From assembly GCA_938002605.1 (NCBI GenBank), contig CALLAF010000024.1, positions 46,964-110,963 on the forward strand: 64,000 nt of DNA. Reading direction: 5' to 3'. A program made the translations under genes and the position numbers. This DNA is from an uncultured Paracoccaceae bacterium (lineage in GTDB: Bacteria; Pseudomonadota; Alphaproteobacteria; Rhodobacterales; Rhodobacteraceae). The notes under the pieces were generated by a model. The model saw only the letters and a program-made list of their open reading frames with translations, did no database searches and was not told where the DNA came from. Positions 10,499 through 20,480 of this stretch are shown here, in pieces. How positions within the stretch are numbered: position 1 is the first letter of the stretch; every line of letters begins with the position of its first letter.

Positions 10499-11511
10499 CA
10501 GGTGGATGTAATCCGCGCCAGCGTTTCGACGGCCTGTTTGGCTTTGCCGCTGTCGATGCTGTCGCGCGCGATTTCAACGCCTTGGGGTAGGTTCGCAGCC
10601 TTATCGGCAACGACCAGTGCAGCGGCCGCGTTAAACAGCACCGCATCGCGGTAAGCGCCTGTCGCACCATCCAATAGTGCGCGCATCGCTGCTGCGTTTT
10701 CTTCTGGGGTGCCGCCGATGATATCGCGGAAGTCATGAACAGTCAGCCCCGCGTCTTCGGGATGGATTTCACGCGATGTGATGGTGCCATTCTCAAGTGC
10801 GGCGACCGCCGTTGGCCCGCAGATTGTGATTTCATCCGTGCCATCGCTGCCATGCACAAGCCACGCTTTTTCCGTGCCAAGCTGCTGCAGGGTTTCAGCC
10901 ATCGGGTGGATCAAATCAATGGCAAATGCACCTGTCAGTTGGCGTTTAACACCCGCCGGATTTGTGAGCGGCCCCAGGATGTTAAAGATCGTTTTGCACC
11001 CTAATTCGAGCCGCACAGGGCCCACATGTTTCATCGCTGGATTATGCATCGGGGCCATCATGAAGCCAATCCCAGCCTCTGCAATCGCGCGTTCAACAAT
11101 CTCTGGCGTGGCCATAACATTGATCCCGAGCGCGGATTGTACATCCGCTGTACCAGATTTGGACGACAGGTTACGGTTGCCGTGTTTGGCGACAGGTACA
11201 CCTGCGCCCGCCACGACAAAGGCGGTCGCTGTAGAAATATTCAACGTGTGTTTGCCATCACCACCGGTGCCAACGATATCCATCGCGCCTTCGGGGGCTT
11301 TGACAGGGACACAATGCGCGCGCATCACGGCGGCAGCGGCGGCATATTCAGACACGGATTCGCCGCGGGCCCGCAACGCCATGAGGAACCCGCCGGTTTG
11401 GGCTGGCGTGGCTTCGCCCTTAAATAAAATTTCAAAGGCTTCTTCTGCCTGCGCGCGCGACAATGGCCCTTCGGAGGCCGCGTAAATGAGCGGTTTCATT
11501 GCGTCGCTCAT
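10498..11511 (-). CDS. trpD: Anthranilate phosphoribosyltransferase
   Basis: Transfers the phosphoribosyl group from PRPP to anthranilate, the second step of tryptophan synthesis. 337 residues. Seen: the PRPP-binding glycine-rich loop [15 protein letters not shown], the [21 protein letters not shown] anthranilate-site segment and LGPLTNPAG. The start ATG overlaps the trpG stop as ATGA and its stop overlaps the ung start, so it is translationally coupled on both sides. Confidence 0.97.
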   Translation of the reverse strand: MSDAMKPLIYAASEGPLSRAQAEEAFEILFKGEATPAQTGGFLMALRARGESVSEYAAAAAVMRAHCVPVKAPEGAMDIVGTGGDGKHTLNISTATAFVVAGAGVPVAKHGNRNLSSKSGTADVQSALGINVMATPEIVERAIAEAGIGFMMAPMHNPAMKHVGPVRLELGCKTIFNILGPLTNPAGVKRQLTGAFAIDLIHPMAETLQQLGTEKAWLVHGSDGTDEITICGPTAVAALENGTITSREIHPEDAGLTVHDFRDIIGGTPEENAAAMRALLDGATGAYRDAVLFNAAAALVVADKAANLPQGVEIARDSIDSGKAKQAVETLARITST

Positions 11512-12089
11512 GCCGCCACCTTTGCCATATCAAGGAAATTATTGAGCAATTTATGCCCGTGTTCGGACTTAATGCTCTCGGGGTGGAACTGCACACCGTG
11601 GATCGGCAGGGTTTTGTGCTGCAAACCCATGATCGTGCCATCGTCCAGCTCTGCGGTGATTTCCAAGCAATCGGGCAGGGTGGCGCGTTCAACGATCAGC
11701 GAATGATAGCGTGTTGCGTCAAACGGGCTGGGCAGGTCTTTGAACAAGCCAACACCTTTGTGTTTCATGGCACCCATTTTACCATGCACGATTTCATGGC
11801 AGCGTACGACATTGCCGCCAAAGGCCTCACCAATGGCTTGGTGCCCCAGACAGACACCCATTAACGGAATTTTTGCTTCGGCGGCCGCATGTACAAGGGC
11901 CAGACAAATGCCCGCCTGTGCTGGATCACAAGGACCAGGAGAGAGCATAATCGCATTGGGACGCATCGCCATTGCTTCTTGGGTATCAAGCGCATCGTTG
12001 CGCCTCACGACGACATCCGCCCCAAGCTCACCCAGATAGTGAACAAGGTTATACGTGAAGCTATCGTAGTTATCTATCAGCAAAAGCAT
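11508..12089 (-). CDS. trpG: Anthranilate synthase glutamine amidotransferase subunit
   Basis: Class I glutamine amidotransferase that supplies ammonia to TrpE. 193 residues from the ATG at 12089 ([16 protein letters not shown]). The triad is visible: nucleophilic Cys in [12 protein letters not shown], and His and Glu in GVQFHPESI. The gene could also serve PabB (as PabA), but its position at the head of trpD-trpC favours the tryptophan role. The longer frame upstream to 12113 lacks family character. trpE is not adjacent; it lies on the other side of a plus-strand gene. Confidence 0.93.
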   Translation of the reverse strand: MLLLIDNYDSFTYNLVHYLGELGADVVVRRNDALDTQEAMAMRPNAIMLSPGPCDPAQAGICLALVHAAAEAKIPLMGVCLGHQAIGEAFGGNVVRCHEIVHGKMGAMKHKGVGLFKDLPSPFDATRYHSLIVERATLPDCLEITAELDDGTIMGLQHKTLPIHGVQFHPESIKSEHGHKLLNNFLDMAKVAA

Positions 12090-12233
12090 GACAAAATCCC
12101 GTTTTGGTCGCATTTAGGGGTACCGCCGCCCTAAAGGGTCGCGGTATAATCAATTTCATACATGGGCCGACACGCGGGGTAGCGTCAAGGTCGAACGGCG
12201 CGATTGTGCGCGACTGAATAAGGTGAATAGACG

Positions 12234-13829
12234 ATGGCGGGCATTTTACGAGGCAGCATTTGGGCGCTTGGGCTTGGCGGTACGGCCGTAAGTATCGCGT
12301 CTCTTATTGCTGAGCAGCCAGCGGGTAACACCCCGCCGCAAATGCCTTTGGTGGCCGCTCCTGAAACAGTGGCGCCCGTCAGCCTAGAAGACGAAACCAC
12401 CCCGCCTGCGGTTGCGCGTGAATTTGCAGTAAATGCGCCAAGAGTATCGCCACCGGAAACAGAAATCATCGCCCCGGCCGCTGATACGGAACCGGCCGCC
12501 CCGCCGCAAACCTTGGAACTGGAACCTATTCAAGACGACCCAGCGGTTACGGAAGAATCAACCTTTGTTACCACGTTAGAAGAACCTACATTAGAGACCG
12601 CGAGCGTGGCACAGCCCGAGATCCCAGTAGTCGATGAGGAAGCGATAATCGCAACGCAACCCGCACCGCCACGCGCTGAGGTCACACAGACTGATGCGCC
12701 AACCGTCGCAGGCATTGCCGAGGATGCGTTGGTCGCAAGTGTACCTGACGTTATTGACGCGCCTACAGCACCTGTGGTGCCCGCAGAAGATACCCAACCA
12801 ATTGCGGTGCTCGCGCCTGAAGAAACGCCAGAAGAATTTGCGCCACAGGTTGCCGAATTTACTGAGCCAGAGCCTGCTCCTGAACCCGAAAGCATTGCAC
12901 CGGCAATTCCGCTAGAAGAACCTATTGTCGAGGTGGAACCTCCCGCTCCTGTGATCGTCTCTGAGGCGCCGGAAACCCCAGTCTCTCCTGAGCTGGCGCA
13001 AGCAGAACCAGACACGACCGAACCGACAGAGCCCGTGGCCACTCCCCAAACGAATATCGGCCGCGTTTTGCGGTTGGGTGTATCATCCGAGAGTGATGCG
13101 CAGGCGAGCGATACCTCGGTAGAGGATGACCCATCACAGACGACCCAATCGGAAACAGCGTTGGAACGGTTTGGGACCGCTTTTGAGAACCCTAATGGGG
13201 CGCCGATGCTTTCTGTATTGCTGATTGACGATGGCGCAAGCGCGGATAAGGCGGCGCAAATTGCGGAACTTGGTTTGCCCGTGACTGTGGTGCTGCACGC
13301 GCTTGATCCGCAAGCACACGACCGGGCAATGGCGTATCAATCCGCCGGGGTCGAGGTCGCGGTACAGGTGTCATTGCCCGCCGGTGCCGTGCCAACAGAC
13401 ATCGAAGTCGCGTTTGAAGCGGTCTTTGGCTTAATACCCGAAGCTGCAATTCTCTTTGCGGATGGTAGCAGCGTGTTACGCAATAACCGGGCCGCAACGG
13501 CGCAGGTGATGCAGGTGCTTGCCGCTGACGGGCGCGGGCTTGTCACAGCACAGCGCGGGCTGAACGCCGCGCAACAAGCCGCATCAGAGGCAGGCGTGCC
13601 CGCCGCAGCGATTACGCATGCACTTGACGGCGCGGGCGAAGATGAAGCCGCAATCAGGCGTCGGCTTGATCAGGCGGCGCTGCGCGCGCGTCAAACTGGG
13701 AACGCCGTATTGCTTGGGCGGGTACAGGATACGACGCTTGCAGCGCTCGCGGATTGGTCCGGCGGAGTCAATCAACAACAATTGGCGCTTGCGCCGGTGT
13801 CAGCGGTGCTGCTGGACGTGATGCCATAA
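12234..13829 (+). CDS. YibQ-type divergent polysaccharide deacetylase with long Pro/Glu-rich region
   Basis: A 531-residue envelope protein. Residues about 5-22 form a hydrophobic N-terminal segment (WALGLGGTAVSIASLIA), a signal anchor or signal peptide. Residues about 30-285 are a low-complexity stretch rich in Ala, Pro, Glu, Val and Thr, expected to be disordered and to span the periplasm. Residues about 322-530 form a NodB-like barrel (PMLSVLLIDDGASADKAAQI, GVEVAVQVSLP, GNAVLLGRVQDTT). The family is known as divergent polysaccharide deacetylase; catalysis is not proven for it. AAGGTG lies upstream of the ATG. The gene sits between trpE and trpG on the opposite strand and ends at a palindrome shared with trpE. 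Confidence 0.85.
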   Translation: MAGILRGSIWALGLGGTAVSIASLIAEQPAGNTPPQMPLVAAPETVAPVSLEDETTPPAVAREFAVNAPRVSPPETEIIAPAADTEPAAPPQTLELEPIQDDPAVTEESTFVTTLEEPTLETASVAQPEIPVVDEEAIIATQPAPPRAEVTQTDAPTVAGIAEDALVASVPDVIDAPTAPVVPAEDTQPIAVLAPEETPEEFAPQVAEFTEPEPAPEPESIAPAIPLEEPIVEVEPPAPVIVSEAPETPVSPELAQAEPDTTEPTEPVATPQTNIGRVLRLGVSSESDAQASDTSVEDDPSQTTQSETALERFGTAFENPNGAPMLSVLLIDDGASADKAAQIAELGLPVTVVLHALDPQAHDRAMAYQSAGVEVAVQVSLPAGAVPTDIEVAFEAVFGLIPEAAILFADGSSVLRNNRAATAQVMQVLAADGRGLVTAQRGLNAAQQAASEAGVPAAAITHALDGAGEDEAAIRRRLDQAALRARQTGNAVLLGRVQDTTLAALADWSGGVNQQQLALAPVSAVLLDVMP

Positions 13830-13837
13830 GTCTTGGG

Positions 13838-13861
13838 GTAGGGTGGATCTTGATCCACCTA
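13838..13861. repeat. 24-bp palindromic repeat, copy 1 (probable bidirectional terminator)
   Basis: An 8-bp perfect stem GGTGGATC (13842-13849), two-base centre and GATCCACC (13852-13859), between the convergent ends of the deacetylase gene and trpE. The 24 bases 13838-13861 are identical to the reverse complement of 58840-58863, which also lies between convergent genes. Likely function is shared transcription termination. Confidence 0.75.
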
Positions 13862-13871
13862 TGTGTTTGGA

Positions 13872-15380
13872 TCAGTTGCCACCGGGCTTAAACATCGTGG
13901 CATCGGCAGCCGCTTTGCGGATTGCGTTCGATTTATGCACGGTTTCTTGGTACTCGGCCTCAGGGTCGCTGTCATAGACAACGCCGCCGCCCGCTTGGAT
14001 ATAAAGCTTTTCATCCTGCAAAACGGCGGTGCGTAGCGCAATGCACATATCCATATCGCCATTGGCGCTGAAATAGCCGCAGCCGCCGCCATAGACACCA
14101 CGTTTTTCCGGCTCAAGCTCATCGATGATTTCCATCGCGCGGACCTTGGGCGCGCCAGAGACAGTGCCCGCGGGCATCCCAGCAAAGAAAGCCGATAGCG
14201 CGTCTTGATCATCGGCTAGTTCGCCAACAACATTCGACACGATATGCATCACATGGCTGTAGCGTTCGATAATGAATTCCTCGGTGGGTTTCACCGTGCC
14301 GATTTTACTGACCTTGCCAGTGTCGTTGCGGCCCAGATCTAGCAGCATTAAATGCTCGGCCAGTTCTTTTTGATCCGCAAGCAAATCAAGCTCGTTTGCT
14401 TTGTCTTCGGCCGGGGTTGCGCCACGTGGGCGGGTGCCTGCGATGGGGCGAATAGTCACCTCATTGCCGAACACGCGGACCAAAATTTCAGGGCTTGCCC
14501 CGATGACTTGGAAACCGCCGAAGTTAAAGAAAAACATAAACGGCGATGGGTTCGTCCGTCGCAAGCTACGATATAGTGCAAAAGGTGGTTCGCGGAAATC
14601 TTGGGTCCAACGCTGCGAAGGAACGACCTGAAAAATATCGCCTGCGCGGATATATTCTTTGGCCGTTTCAACGGCCTCAAGGTAAGCGCTATGGCTGAAA
14701 TTTGACTGTGGCGGGCTCACGGGTGCTGGATCAGCCAAAGTGCGGCCATCGCCGGGGGCGGGGCGTTCTAGCGCGCGCTGCGCATCCATCACCCGTTCAG
14801 CGGCTTGTGCATAGGCGGCGCGCGCATTCAAGCCAGAATTCACATAGGCAGGCGACACAAGGATCACGTCACCTTTCACCCCATCCAACACGGCCACCAC
14901 CGACGGGCGCAGCATCACCGCATCAGGCAGACCCAATGGATCAGGGTTCACATCAGGCAGGTGTTCGACCAACCGGATCATGTCATAGCCCAAATAGCCA
15001 AATAGCCCGGCAGAGGCCGCAGGTAAATCATCGGGCAGTGCAATCCGGGATTCTGCGATCAAGGCGCGCAGCGCTGTCAGCGGATCACCTTCCATCGGTT
15101 GAAAATCCGTGTCGTCAAACTGCGCGTTGCGGTTCACACGCGATATGGTGCCGCGACATTCCCAAGCTAAATCAGGGTTCATGCCAATAATTGAATAGCG
15201 GCCACGGACTTCGCCACCCGTCACACTTTCAAGCATAAAGGCGTTTTTACCTGCGCCTGAGAGCTTGAGCATCAAAGACACAGGCGTGTCCAAATCCGCA
15301 GCGATGCGGGTGTAAACAACCTGATTTTCGCCCGCGTCATATGCGCGAGCGAAGCTATCGTAATCGGGTAAAAGTGACAT
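13872..15380 (-). CDS. trpE: Anthranilate synthase component I
   Basis: Makes anthranilate from chorismate with TrpG. 502 residues, unfused. Seen: the tryptophan feedback site element FMLESVTGG near residue 50, and the chorismate-binding core with GSPEILVR-like ASPEILVR, IRPIAGTRPRG, AEHLMLLDLGRNDTGKV, ERYSHVMHI, GTVSGAPKVRAMEIIDELEP and YGGGCGYFSANGDMD. It starts six bases after the upstream PpiD-like gene, so both are probably cotranscribed. It is separated from trpG by the convergent deacetylase gene. Confidence 0.97.
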   Translation of the reverse strand: MSLLPDYDSFARAYDAGENQVVYTRIAADLDTPVSLMLKLSGAGKNAFMLESVTGGEVRGRYSIIGMNPDLAWECRGTISRVNRNAQFDDTDFQPMEGDPLTALRALIAESRIALPDDLPAASAGLFGYLGYDMIRLVEHLPDVNPDPLGLPDAVMLRPSVVAVLDGVKGDVILVSPAYVNSGLNARAAYAQAAERVMDAQRALERPAPGDGRTLADPAPVSPPQSNFSHSAYLEAVETAKEYIRAGDIFQVVPSQRWTQDFREPPFALYRSLRRTNPSPFMFFFNFGGFQVIGASPEILVRVFGNEVTIRPIAGTRPRGATPAEDKANELDLLADQKELAEHLMLLDLGRNDTGKVSKIGTVKPTEEFIIERYSHVMHIVSNVVGELADDQDALSAFFAGMPAGTVSGAPKVRAMEIIDELEPEKRGVYGGGCGYFSANGDMDMCIALRTAVLQDEKLYIQAGGGVVYDSDPEAEYQETVHKSNAIRKAAADATMFKPGGN

Positions 15381-15386
15381 TGTGAC

Positions 15387-17225
15387 CTACTGGAACTGGG
15401 CGTTGACCGCGTCCACGGTAGCCTGATTGATATTCACGTCGGTGTCTTCTTGCAGCGCGGTTGCGTAGGCGGCAAAGATGTCTTGCGCGATCGCTTGACT
15501 TGCGTTTTGCGCGATGCTTTCGACTTGCGCCGCAGTCAGTTCATCCGTTGTATCGGGGGCGGTAATCGCATCAAGCCGCAAAATCACGGCGCGGTCGCCC
15601 GCATTCAATACGGTGAGATCGCCGACAGCGCTTTCAAACAGGGTTTCGTTGAATGTGGCAGGGGTGCCTTCGACAAAACCGGTGCGGGTCAGGTTTTCGG
15701 CGATCTCTGGGATAAGACCGACTGTATCGAACCCGGTCAGTGGTTGGATATCCGCAGCTAAAGTATCCGCAAGCGCAAGTACCGCGTCTTGTTGAACTTT
15801 GCCCTCAGCACCCGTTGTTGCGTCCGCAAGTACATCCTCCAACGGCTGCACCGCTGGTGGGGTCACACCGTCAAGGCGCAGTGCAAAGACACCGCCATCG
15901 GCCAAATCAATCAGCTCAGCAAAGGCACCTTCTTGTGCTGCCGCAGCCGCGTCGCGGAAGTTATCGTAGGCTGCGATACCTTCGGCGATATCGGAAGTCC
16001 AATTGATGGTCCCAAGCTGCAGATCTGTGCGTTCTGCCAAATCTTCGAGCGTGGCCCCGCCCGCAACAAGATCAAGAATCACATCCGTGCTGTCAGAAAT
16101 CACACTGCGCGCGGCATCTGCCGCCAATTCATCGCGCAATTGCGGCGTGGCTTCTTCAAGCGAGGTTTCCTGCGCGGTCAAGACCGCGTTCATCCGGAAA
16201 ATTGCGGGCCCAAGCGGGGAATTGAACGGGCCAACGACATCGCCAGCGTCGGCGGTGAACACCGCTTCGCCAGCGGCGCGCAGCTCTTCTTGGTCGACAT
16301 CGCCCATATCGACATCATTCAACGTCAGACCACGTTCAGTTACCAATTCGTCAAATGTGACTTCACCTGCGTCGACGCGCGCGCGGGCTTCATCTGCTTT
16401 GGCCGCATCAAGATAGACCAAACGTTCAACCAATCGGCGTTCAGGCTGTATAAATTCTGCGATCCGGTCTTGGTACAGCTGTTCAATGGCGGTGTCGGTG
16501 ACCTCCATCTGGTCTTGGATCATGTCGGGCGTGATCCAGACATAAGTAATGTCGCGGGTTTCAGGCAGGGTAAATTCTGCAGGGTTTGCGTCGTAATAGG
16601 CTTGGATCTGCGCATCCGTTGCGCCGGGCAGGGGTTCTTCGAGCATATCGGCGCTAACCACAGCCCATGTGGCGCTGCGTTCTTCGCCAATAAAGCCAAT
16701 CAGGGTTTCGCCAAAAACATCCATTTTTGGCACGCCGCTTACAACTGCACCTTGCAACAACGTGCGCGACATCTCATCGCGTAGGCTGGTTTCAAAAGCA
16801 GCTTCGGATTGGCCGGATTGCTGCATTGACAGACGGTAGCTTTCTGCGTTAAAGCCGTTTCCTGCTTGGAACGCAGGGATCGCTTTGAGCTGATCAAAGA
16901 CGCGTTGGTCGCCGACCGACAACCCAAGCTGGGTTGCTTCATTATCAAGAGTCCGGTTGAGGATCACAGCTTGCAGCGCCTGACGGTCGATGCCAAAACC
17001 AACGGCTTGCTGGAAACTGATTTGTGTCCCGAATTGTTGGGAAATCGCTGAAATCTGTTGGTTGAGTTCAGTCTGATAGGCGTTGATAGGCACATCTTTG
17101 TCGCCCACAGTGCCAAGGCTGCTAATGTTTCCGGTGAACCCGCCAGAGCCAAAGCCCGCCATGCCAACAAGCACGACGCCAACGATGATCAATGGACCAA
17201 CCCGATTTTTCTTTTTCTCTGACAT
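15387..17225 (-). CDS. PpiD-like periplasmic folding chaperone (SurA-N/parvulin family)
   Basis: A 612-residue membrane-anchored periplasmic protein. After a basic start (MSEKKKNRVGP) one membrane segment covers residues about 10-30. A SurA-N/PpiD-type chaperone domain follows (TVGDKDVPINAYQTELNQQI), then a degenerate parvulin domain around residues 230-350 and a helical C-terminal part. The role, by family, is to help outer-membrane and periplasmic proteins fold after leaving the Sec translocon. Prolyl isomerase activity is doubtful in this family. It precedes trpE by six bases, an arrangement seen in related genomes. Confidence 0.88.
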   Translation of the reverse strand: MSEKKKNRVGPLIIVGVVLVGMAGFGSGGFTGNISSLGTVGDKDVPINAYQTELNQQISAISQQFGTQISFQQAVGFGIDRQALQAVILNRTLDNEATQLGLSVGDQRVFDQLKAIPAFQAGNGFNAESYRLSMQQSGQSEAAFETSLRDEMSRTLLQGAVVSGVPKMDVFGETLIGFIGEERSATWAVVSADMLEEPLPGATDAQIQAYYDANPAEFTLPETRDITYVWITPDMIQDQMEVTDTAIEQLYQDRIAEFIQPERRLVERLVYLDAAKADEARARVDAGEVTFDELVTERGLTLNDVDMGDVDQEELRAAGEAVFTADAGDVVGPFNSPLGPAIFRMNAVLTAQETSLEEATPQLRDELAADAARSVISDSTDVILDLVAGGATLEDLAERTDLQLGTINWTSDIAEGIAAYDNFRDAAAAAQEGAFAELIDLADGGVFALRLDGVTPPAVQPLEDVLADATTGAEGKVQQDAVLALADTLAADIQPLTGFDTVGLIPEIAENLTRTGFVEGTPATFNETLFESAVGDLTVLNAGDRAVILRLDAITAPDTTDELTAAQVESIAQNASQAIAQDIFAAYATALQEDTDVNINQATVDAVNAQFQ

Positions 17226-17290
17226 GGTTCTTGCGTGCTCCGCCCTTGTGTTGGGTCATGAATACGGCCCCGCGCAGATGGGTGCAAGGG

Positions 17291-18466
17291 TCAGTAAGAC
17301 AGGTTTGACAAGCGATTGAACAAGGTTTCAACGCCGGCGCGGTCAATATTGGCAAATGCAATACGGATTTGGGTTTCGCCGCCGGGTAAATCATCGGGCA
17401 TGAACATCGTACCTGGCAGAACAAGCACGCCCGCGTCACGAACCAAAAGCGGAGCAAGATCGGCCGAAGACATATCAAACGGATGTTTGAGATAGGCGAA
17501 ATAGGCACCGCAGCCCAAAAGTTCCCACCCTTTGGCGGACATTTGCGCGAAATTATCTGTAATCGCAGCGCGGCGGTCCAAAATTTCTAATCGTTCACCG
17601 GCCAGCCATTCATCAAGGTTCTGCATGCCCCAGAGCGCTGCATGTTGGCCCAGTTGATTGGGGCAAATCGCGACGGTATCGAGGAATTTTTCAACCTCGG
17701 CCAATCGCGCCGCACTTGCAACGATGGCACCGACGCGGTGACCGGTCAGACGGTAGGCTTTAGAAAAGGAATAAAGCTGGATCAACGTGTCGTCCCAATT
17801 TGGATCGACAAACAGATCATGCGGCGCGCCGCTGCGGCTGTCAAAATCGCGGTAGGTTTCATCGACGATCAGGGCAATCCCGTGTTCGCGGGCCAGTTCG
17901 AGAAAGGCGCGCAGGGTTGCGGCGGGATATTCGACGCCACAAGGGTTATTGGGAGAGACCAGCGCAATTGCACGGGTGCGCGGTGTGATCAACGCCGCAG
18001 CGGCCGCAGCGTCAGGGATCATGCCGGGCCCGGTTTGAAGGGGCACTGTTTTTACGCCTGACATGTCCAACCACATGCGGTGATTGAAATAATAGGGTAC
18101 CGGAATGATGACCTCGTCATCCTCGGCGCATAGCGTGGCAATCGCGGCAGCGAAGGCTTGGTTGCAGCCAGAGGTGATCGCCACTTGATCTGCCACCACA
18201 GCGCCGCCATAGGTGGTCGTCCAGCGGGCCGCAATTTCCGCGCGCAGTTCTGGCAGGCCCAGAACTGGCCCATATAGATGTGCGTCGGGATTGTTCAGAA
18301 CAATTTGCGCCATTGCTTCGCGCAGCGGGGCGGGGGGCGGATCAACTGGCGCGGCTTGGCTGACGTTCAGCAAAGGGCGGTCAGCGGGGTGGGTGACGCC
18401 ATCAAGCCAGCGGCGGGCCTCCATCACGGGCGGAAAAAATGTTGTCGCGGTGCGGGGCTGTGTCAT
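17291..18466 (-). CDS. Class I/II pyridoxal-phosphate aminotransferase
   Basis: A 391-residue fold-type I aminotransferase. Seen: NAHLYGP-type segment NPDAHLYGPVLGLPELR, SPNNPCGVEYP (substrate carboxylate loop Asn), DETYRDF and the PLP-lysine segment YSFSKAYRLTGHRVGAI. Substrate specificity cannot be read from sequence. ATG 18466 (MTQPRTATTFFPP) is chosen; an upstream ATG at 18502 also exists. It stands alone between gpt and the PpiD gene, all on the minus strand. Confidence 0.88.
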   Translation of the reverse strand: MTQPRTATTFFPPVMEARRWLDGVTHPADRPLLNVSQAAPVDPPPAPLREAMAQIVLNNPDAHLYGPVLGLPELRAEIAARWTTTYGGAVVADQVAITSGCNQAFAAAIATLCAEDDEVIIPVPYYFNHRMWLDMSGVKTVPLQTGPGMIPDAAAAAALITPRTRAIALVSPNNPCGVEYPAATLRAFLELAREHGIALIVDETYRDFDSRSGAPHDLFVDPNWDDTLIQLYSFSKAYRLTGHRVGAIVASAARLAEVEKFLDTVAICPNQLGQHAALWGMQNLDEWLAGERLEILDRRAAITDNFAQMSAKGWELLGCGAYFAYLKHPFDMSSADLAPLLVRDAGVLVLPGTMFMPDDLPGGETQIRIAFANIDRAGVETLFNRLSNLSY

Positions 18467-18526
18467 GGTCTGATCCAATTGAGCGGCTGCGCCGCAAGTC
18501 ATATTTGATTGGTCTGCGCTGCGGGC

Positions 18527-19033
18527 CTAATCCGTCCCACGGTAAGGTTCGACATATTGCAAGGCCATGTCCCAAGGGAAGAAAATCCACGTGTCTTGGC
18601 TGACTTCGGTAATAAAGGTGTCAACCTGCGGACGGCCCTTTGGTTTGGCATAAACCGTTGCAAAATGAGCGTTTGGGTACATCTCGCGGACCAGTTCAAG
18701 CGTTTTGCCACTGTCGACCAAATCATCGATGATCAAAATACCTGTACCGTCGCCCATCAGTTCGGCGTCCGGAGCTTTCAGGACTTTCGCCTCTGAGCGA
18801 TCTTGGTGGTCGTAGCTTTTGACGCTGATGGTATCGATTGTACGGATATCCAATTCGCGCGCCGCAATCATGGCCGGGGCCATACCGCCACGTGTGATCG
18901 CAACAATGGCCTTCCACGCCCCATCATCGGGCCCTTTGCCATCAAGACGCCATGCCAACGCTCGGCTGTCGCGGTGGATCTGATCCCAGCTGATGTGAAA
19001 CCCTTTTTCATGCGGCAGGCGTGTGTCGGTCAT
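18527..19033 (-). CDS. gpt: Xanthine phosphoribosyltransferase
   Basis: Salvages xanthine and guanine with PRPP. 168 residues. Seen: [20 protein letters not shown], the 13-residue PRPP motif [17 protein letters not shown] and the C-terminal [15 protein letters not shown], which is typical of Gpt rather than Hpt. Cytoplasmic, membrane-associated in E. coli. It is downstream of the LysE gene on the same strand with a 23-base gap. Confidence 0.93.
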   Translation of the reverse strand: MTDTRLPHEKGFHISWDQIHRDSRALAWRLDGKGPDDGAWKAIVAITRGGMAPAMIAARELDIRTIDTISVKSYDHQDRSEAKVLKAPDAELMGDGTGILIIDDLVDSGKTLELVREMYPNAHFATVYAKPKGRPQVDTFITEVSQDTWIFFPWDMALQYVEPYRGTD

Positions 19034-19056
19034 CGTTACTTTCCTTATGGCGGTGG

Positions 19057-19671
19057 CTATGTGGCAGCGATCTTGACGCCAAGCAGCGCCAAGGTCGCGC
19101 CAAAAGCGCGATCAATGATGGATTTGAGGCTTATGTAGCCTTGGCGTGATCTTTCAAGTGAAAAAATCCGTGCAACCAAGATGTTCCAGATGGTTTCATT
19201 TGCAAAAACGATCAAAAGGATTGCGGTATAAGTCCAAAGACTGGTGCCCGCAGGAACGGTGCCCAAGAAAATTGCGCTAAAAAGAACGGCGGGTTTCGGG
19301 TTCGCAAGCTGTGTCACAATACCAAGGCGCAACGCAGATACAGCACTGCGTGGGGGTGCATCTTGCGCGCGGGTATCAAGGGGCAGGTCTGCTGCTTGCC
19401 ACAGATGCCACGCCATCCAGACAAGATAGGCACCACCGCAAATCTTTAACACAATTAGCAGCGCGGGTGCGGCCTGAAACACAAACGCCAGCCCACACAA
19501 GGCCAACAGCGCCCAAATCACGCCGCCAATCCCGATCCCCACTGCAAGCATGGCACCGGTGTGCATACCTTCGATGACACCCGTACGCGCAGACATCACC
19601 ACGGCAGGGCCGGGGCTGATCGCGGCCAGTGCGTGCAAAAACCAAATTGTCCCGAAGGCCGCGACTGTCAT
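19057..19671 (-). CDS. LysE/RhtB-family amino-acid exporter
   Basis: Inner-membrane protein of 204 residues with about six membrane segments. The family signature [14 protein letters not shown] is at residues 18-31, and there are long hydrophobic helices throughout. LysE/RhtB proteins export amino acids such as lysine, threonine or homoserine lactones; the substrate here is unknown. It begins two bases after the fabI stop and is likely cotranscribed with it. Confidence 0.9.
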   Translation of the reverse strand: MTVAAFGTIWFLHALAAISPGPAVVMSARTGVIEGMHTGAMLAVGIGIGGVIWALLALCGLAFVFQAAPALLIVLKICGGAYLVWMAWHLWQAADLPLDTRAQDAPPRSAVSALRLGIVTQLANPKPAVLFSAIFLGTVPAGTSLWTYTAILLIVFANETIWNILVARIFSLERSRQGYISLKSIIDRAFGATLALLGVKIAAT

Positions 19672-19673
19672 TG

Positions 19674-20480
19674 CTAGTCCTTCGAGATGTCGGGCGCGTC
19701 CACCGCTTTCATGCCAACGACATGGTAGCCGGCGTCGACATGCAGCACTTCGCCGGTTACGGCGCTTCCCAAATCAGACAGCAGATAGAGCGCCGATTTG
19801 CCGACTTCTTCTTGGGTCACGGTACGACGCAGTGGCGAATTATACTCGTTCCACTTCATGATGAGCCGAAAATCGCCGATGCCAGATGCGGCCAAAGTCT
19901 TGATCGTACCCGCGCTGATCGCGTTCACGCGGATGTTGTCTTTGCCCAGATCTTCGGCAAGGTAACGCACCGATGCTTCAAGTGCCGCTTTGGCGACGCC
20001 CATGACATTATAGTGCGGCATGACTTTTTCTGCGCCGTAATAGGTGAGCGTCAGGCAAGACCCGCCGTCATTCATCATCTTTTCGGCGCGGTTCACGACT
20101 GCCGTGAATGAATACACAGAAATATCCATGGAGGTCAGGAAGTTGCTTCGGCTCGTATCTACATAGCGGCCGCGCAGTTCATTTTTATCTGAAAAACCAA
20201 TGGCATGAACGATGAAGTCAAGTTTGCCCCAGCGTTCTTCCAGCGCGGAAAACAACGCATCGATAGAGGCTTCGTCACCCACATCACACGGCAAAACGAT
20301 GTCAGATCCCAAAGATGCAGCAAGCGGATCTACACGTTTTTTTAGTGCGTCCCCTTGGTAAGAAAAGGCGAGCTCAGCCCCCGCATCAGCACAAGATTTT
20401 GCGATCCCCCAGGCGATGGATTTATCGTTGGCGAGCCCCATAATGAGCCCGCGTTTACCCTTCATCAGCTGTGACGTCAT
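19674..20480 (-). CDS. fabI: Enoyl-[acyl-carrier-protein] reductase (NADH)
   Basis: Catalyses the last reduction of the type II fatty acid elongation cycle; target of triclosan in this family. 268 residues of short-chain dehydrogenase fold. Seen: the FabI nucleotide loop GLANDKSIAWGIAKSCADAGAE, and the catalytic Tyr-x6-Lys arrangement in YYGAEKVMPHYNVMGVAKAALE. GAAGGA lies upstream of ATG 20480. It is divergent from pdxH across a 155-base promoter region and leads into the LysE gene. Confidence 0.97.
   Translation of the reverse strand: MTSQLMKGKRGLIMGLANDKSIAWGIAKSCADAGAELAFSYQGDALKKRVDPLAASLGSDIVLPCDVGDEASIDALFSALEERWGKLDFIVHAIGFSDKNELRGRYVDTSRSNFLTSMDISVYSFTAVVNRAEKMMNDGGSCLTLTYYGAEKVMPHYNVMGVAKAALEASVRYLAEDLGKDNIRVNAISAGTIKTLAASGIGDFRLIMKWNEYNSPLRRTVTQEEVGKSALYLLSDLGSAVTGEVLHVDAGYHVVGMKAVDAPDISKD

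Noticed and set aside
10778..11485. 235-codon plus-strand frame
   Set aside because: Antisense to trpD, low-complexity product, no start signal.
15789..16784. 331-codon plus-strand frame
   Set aside because: It lies entirely antisense to the well-supported PpiD-like gene and its product has no domain character; a GC-rich shadow frame.
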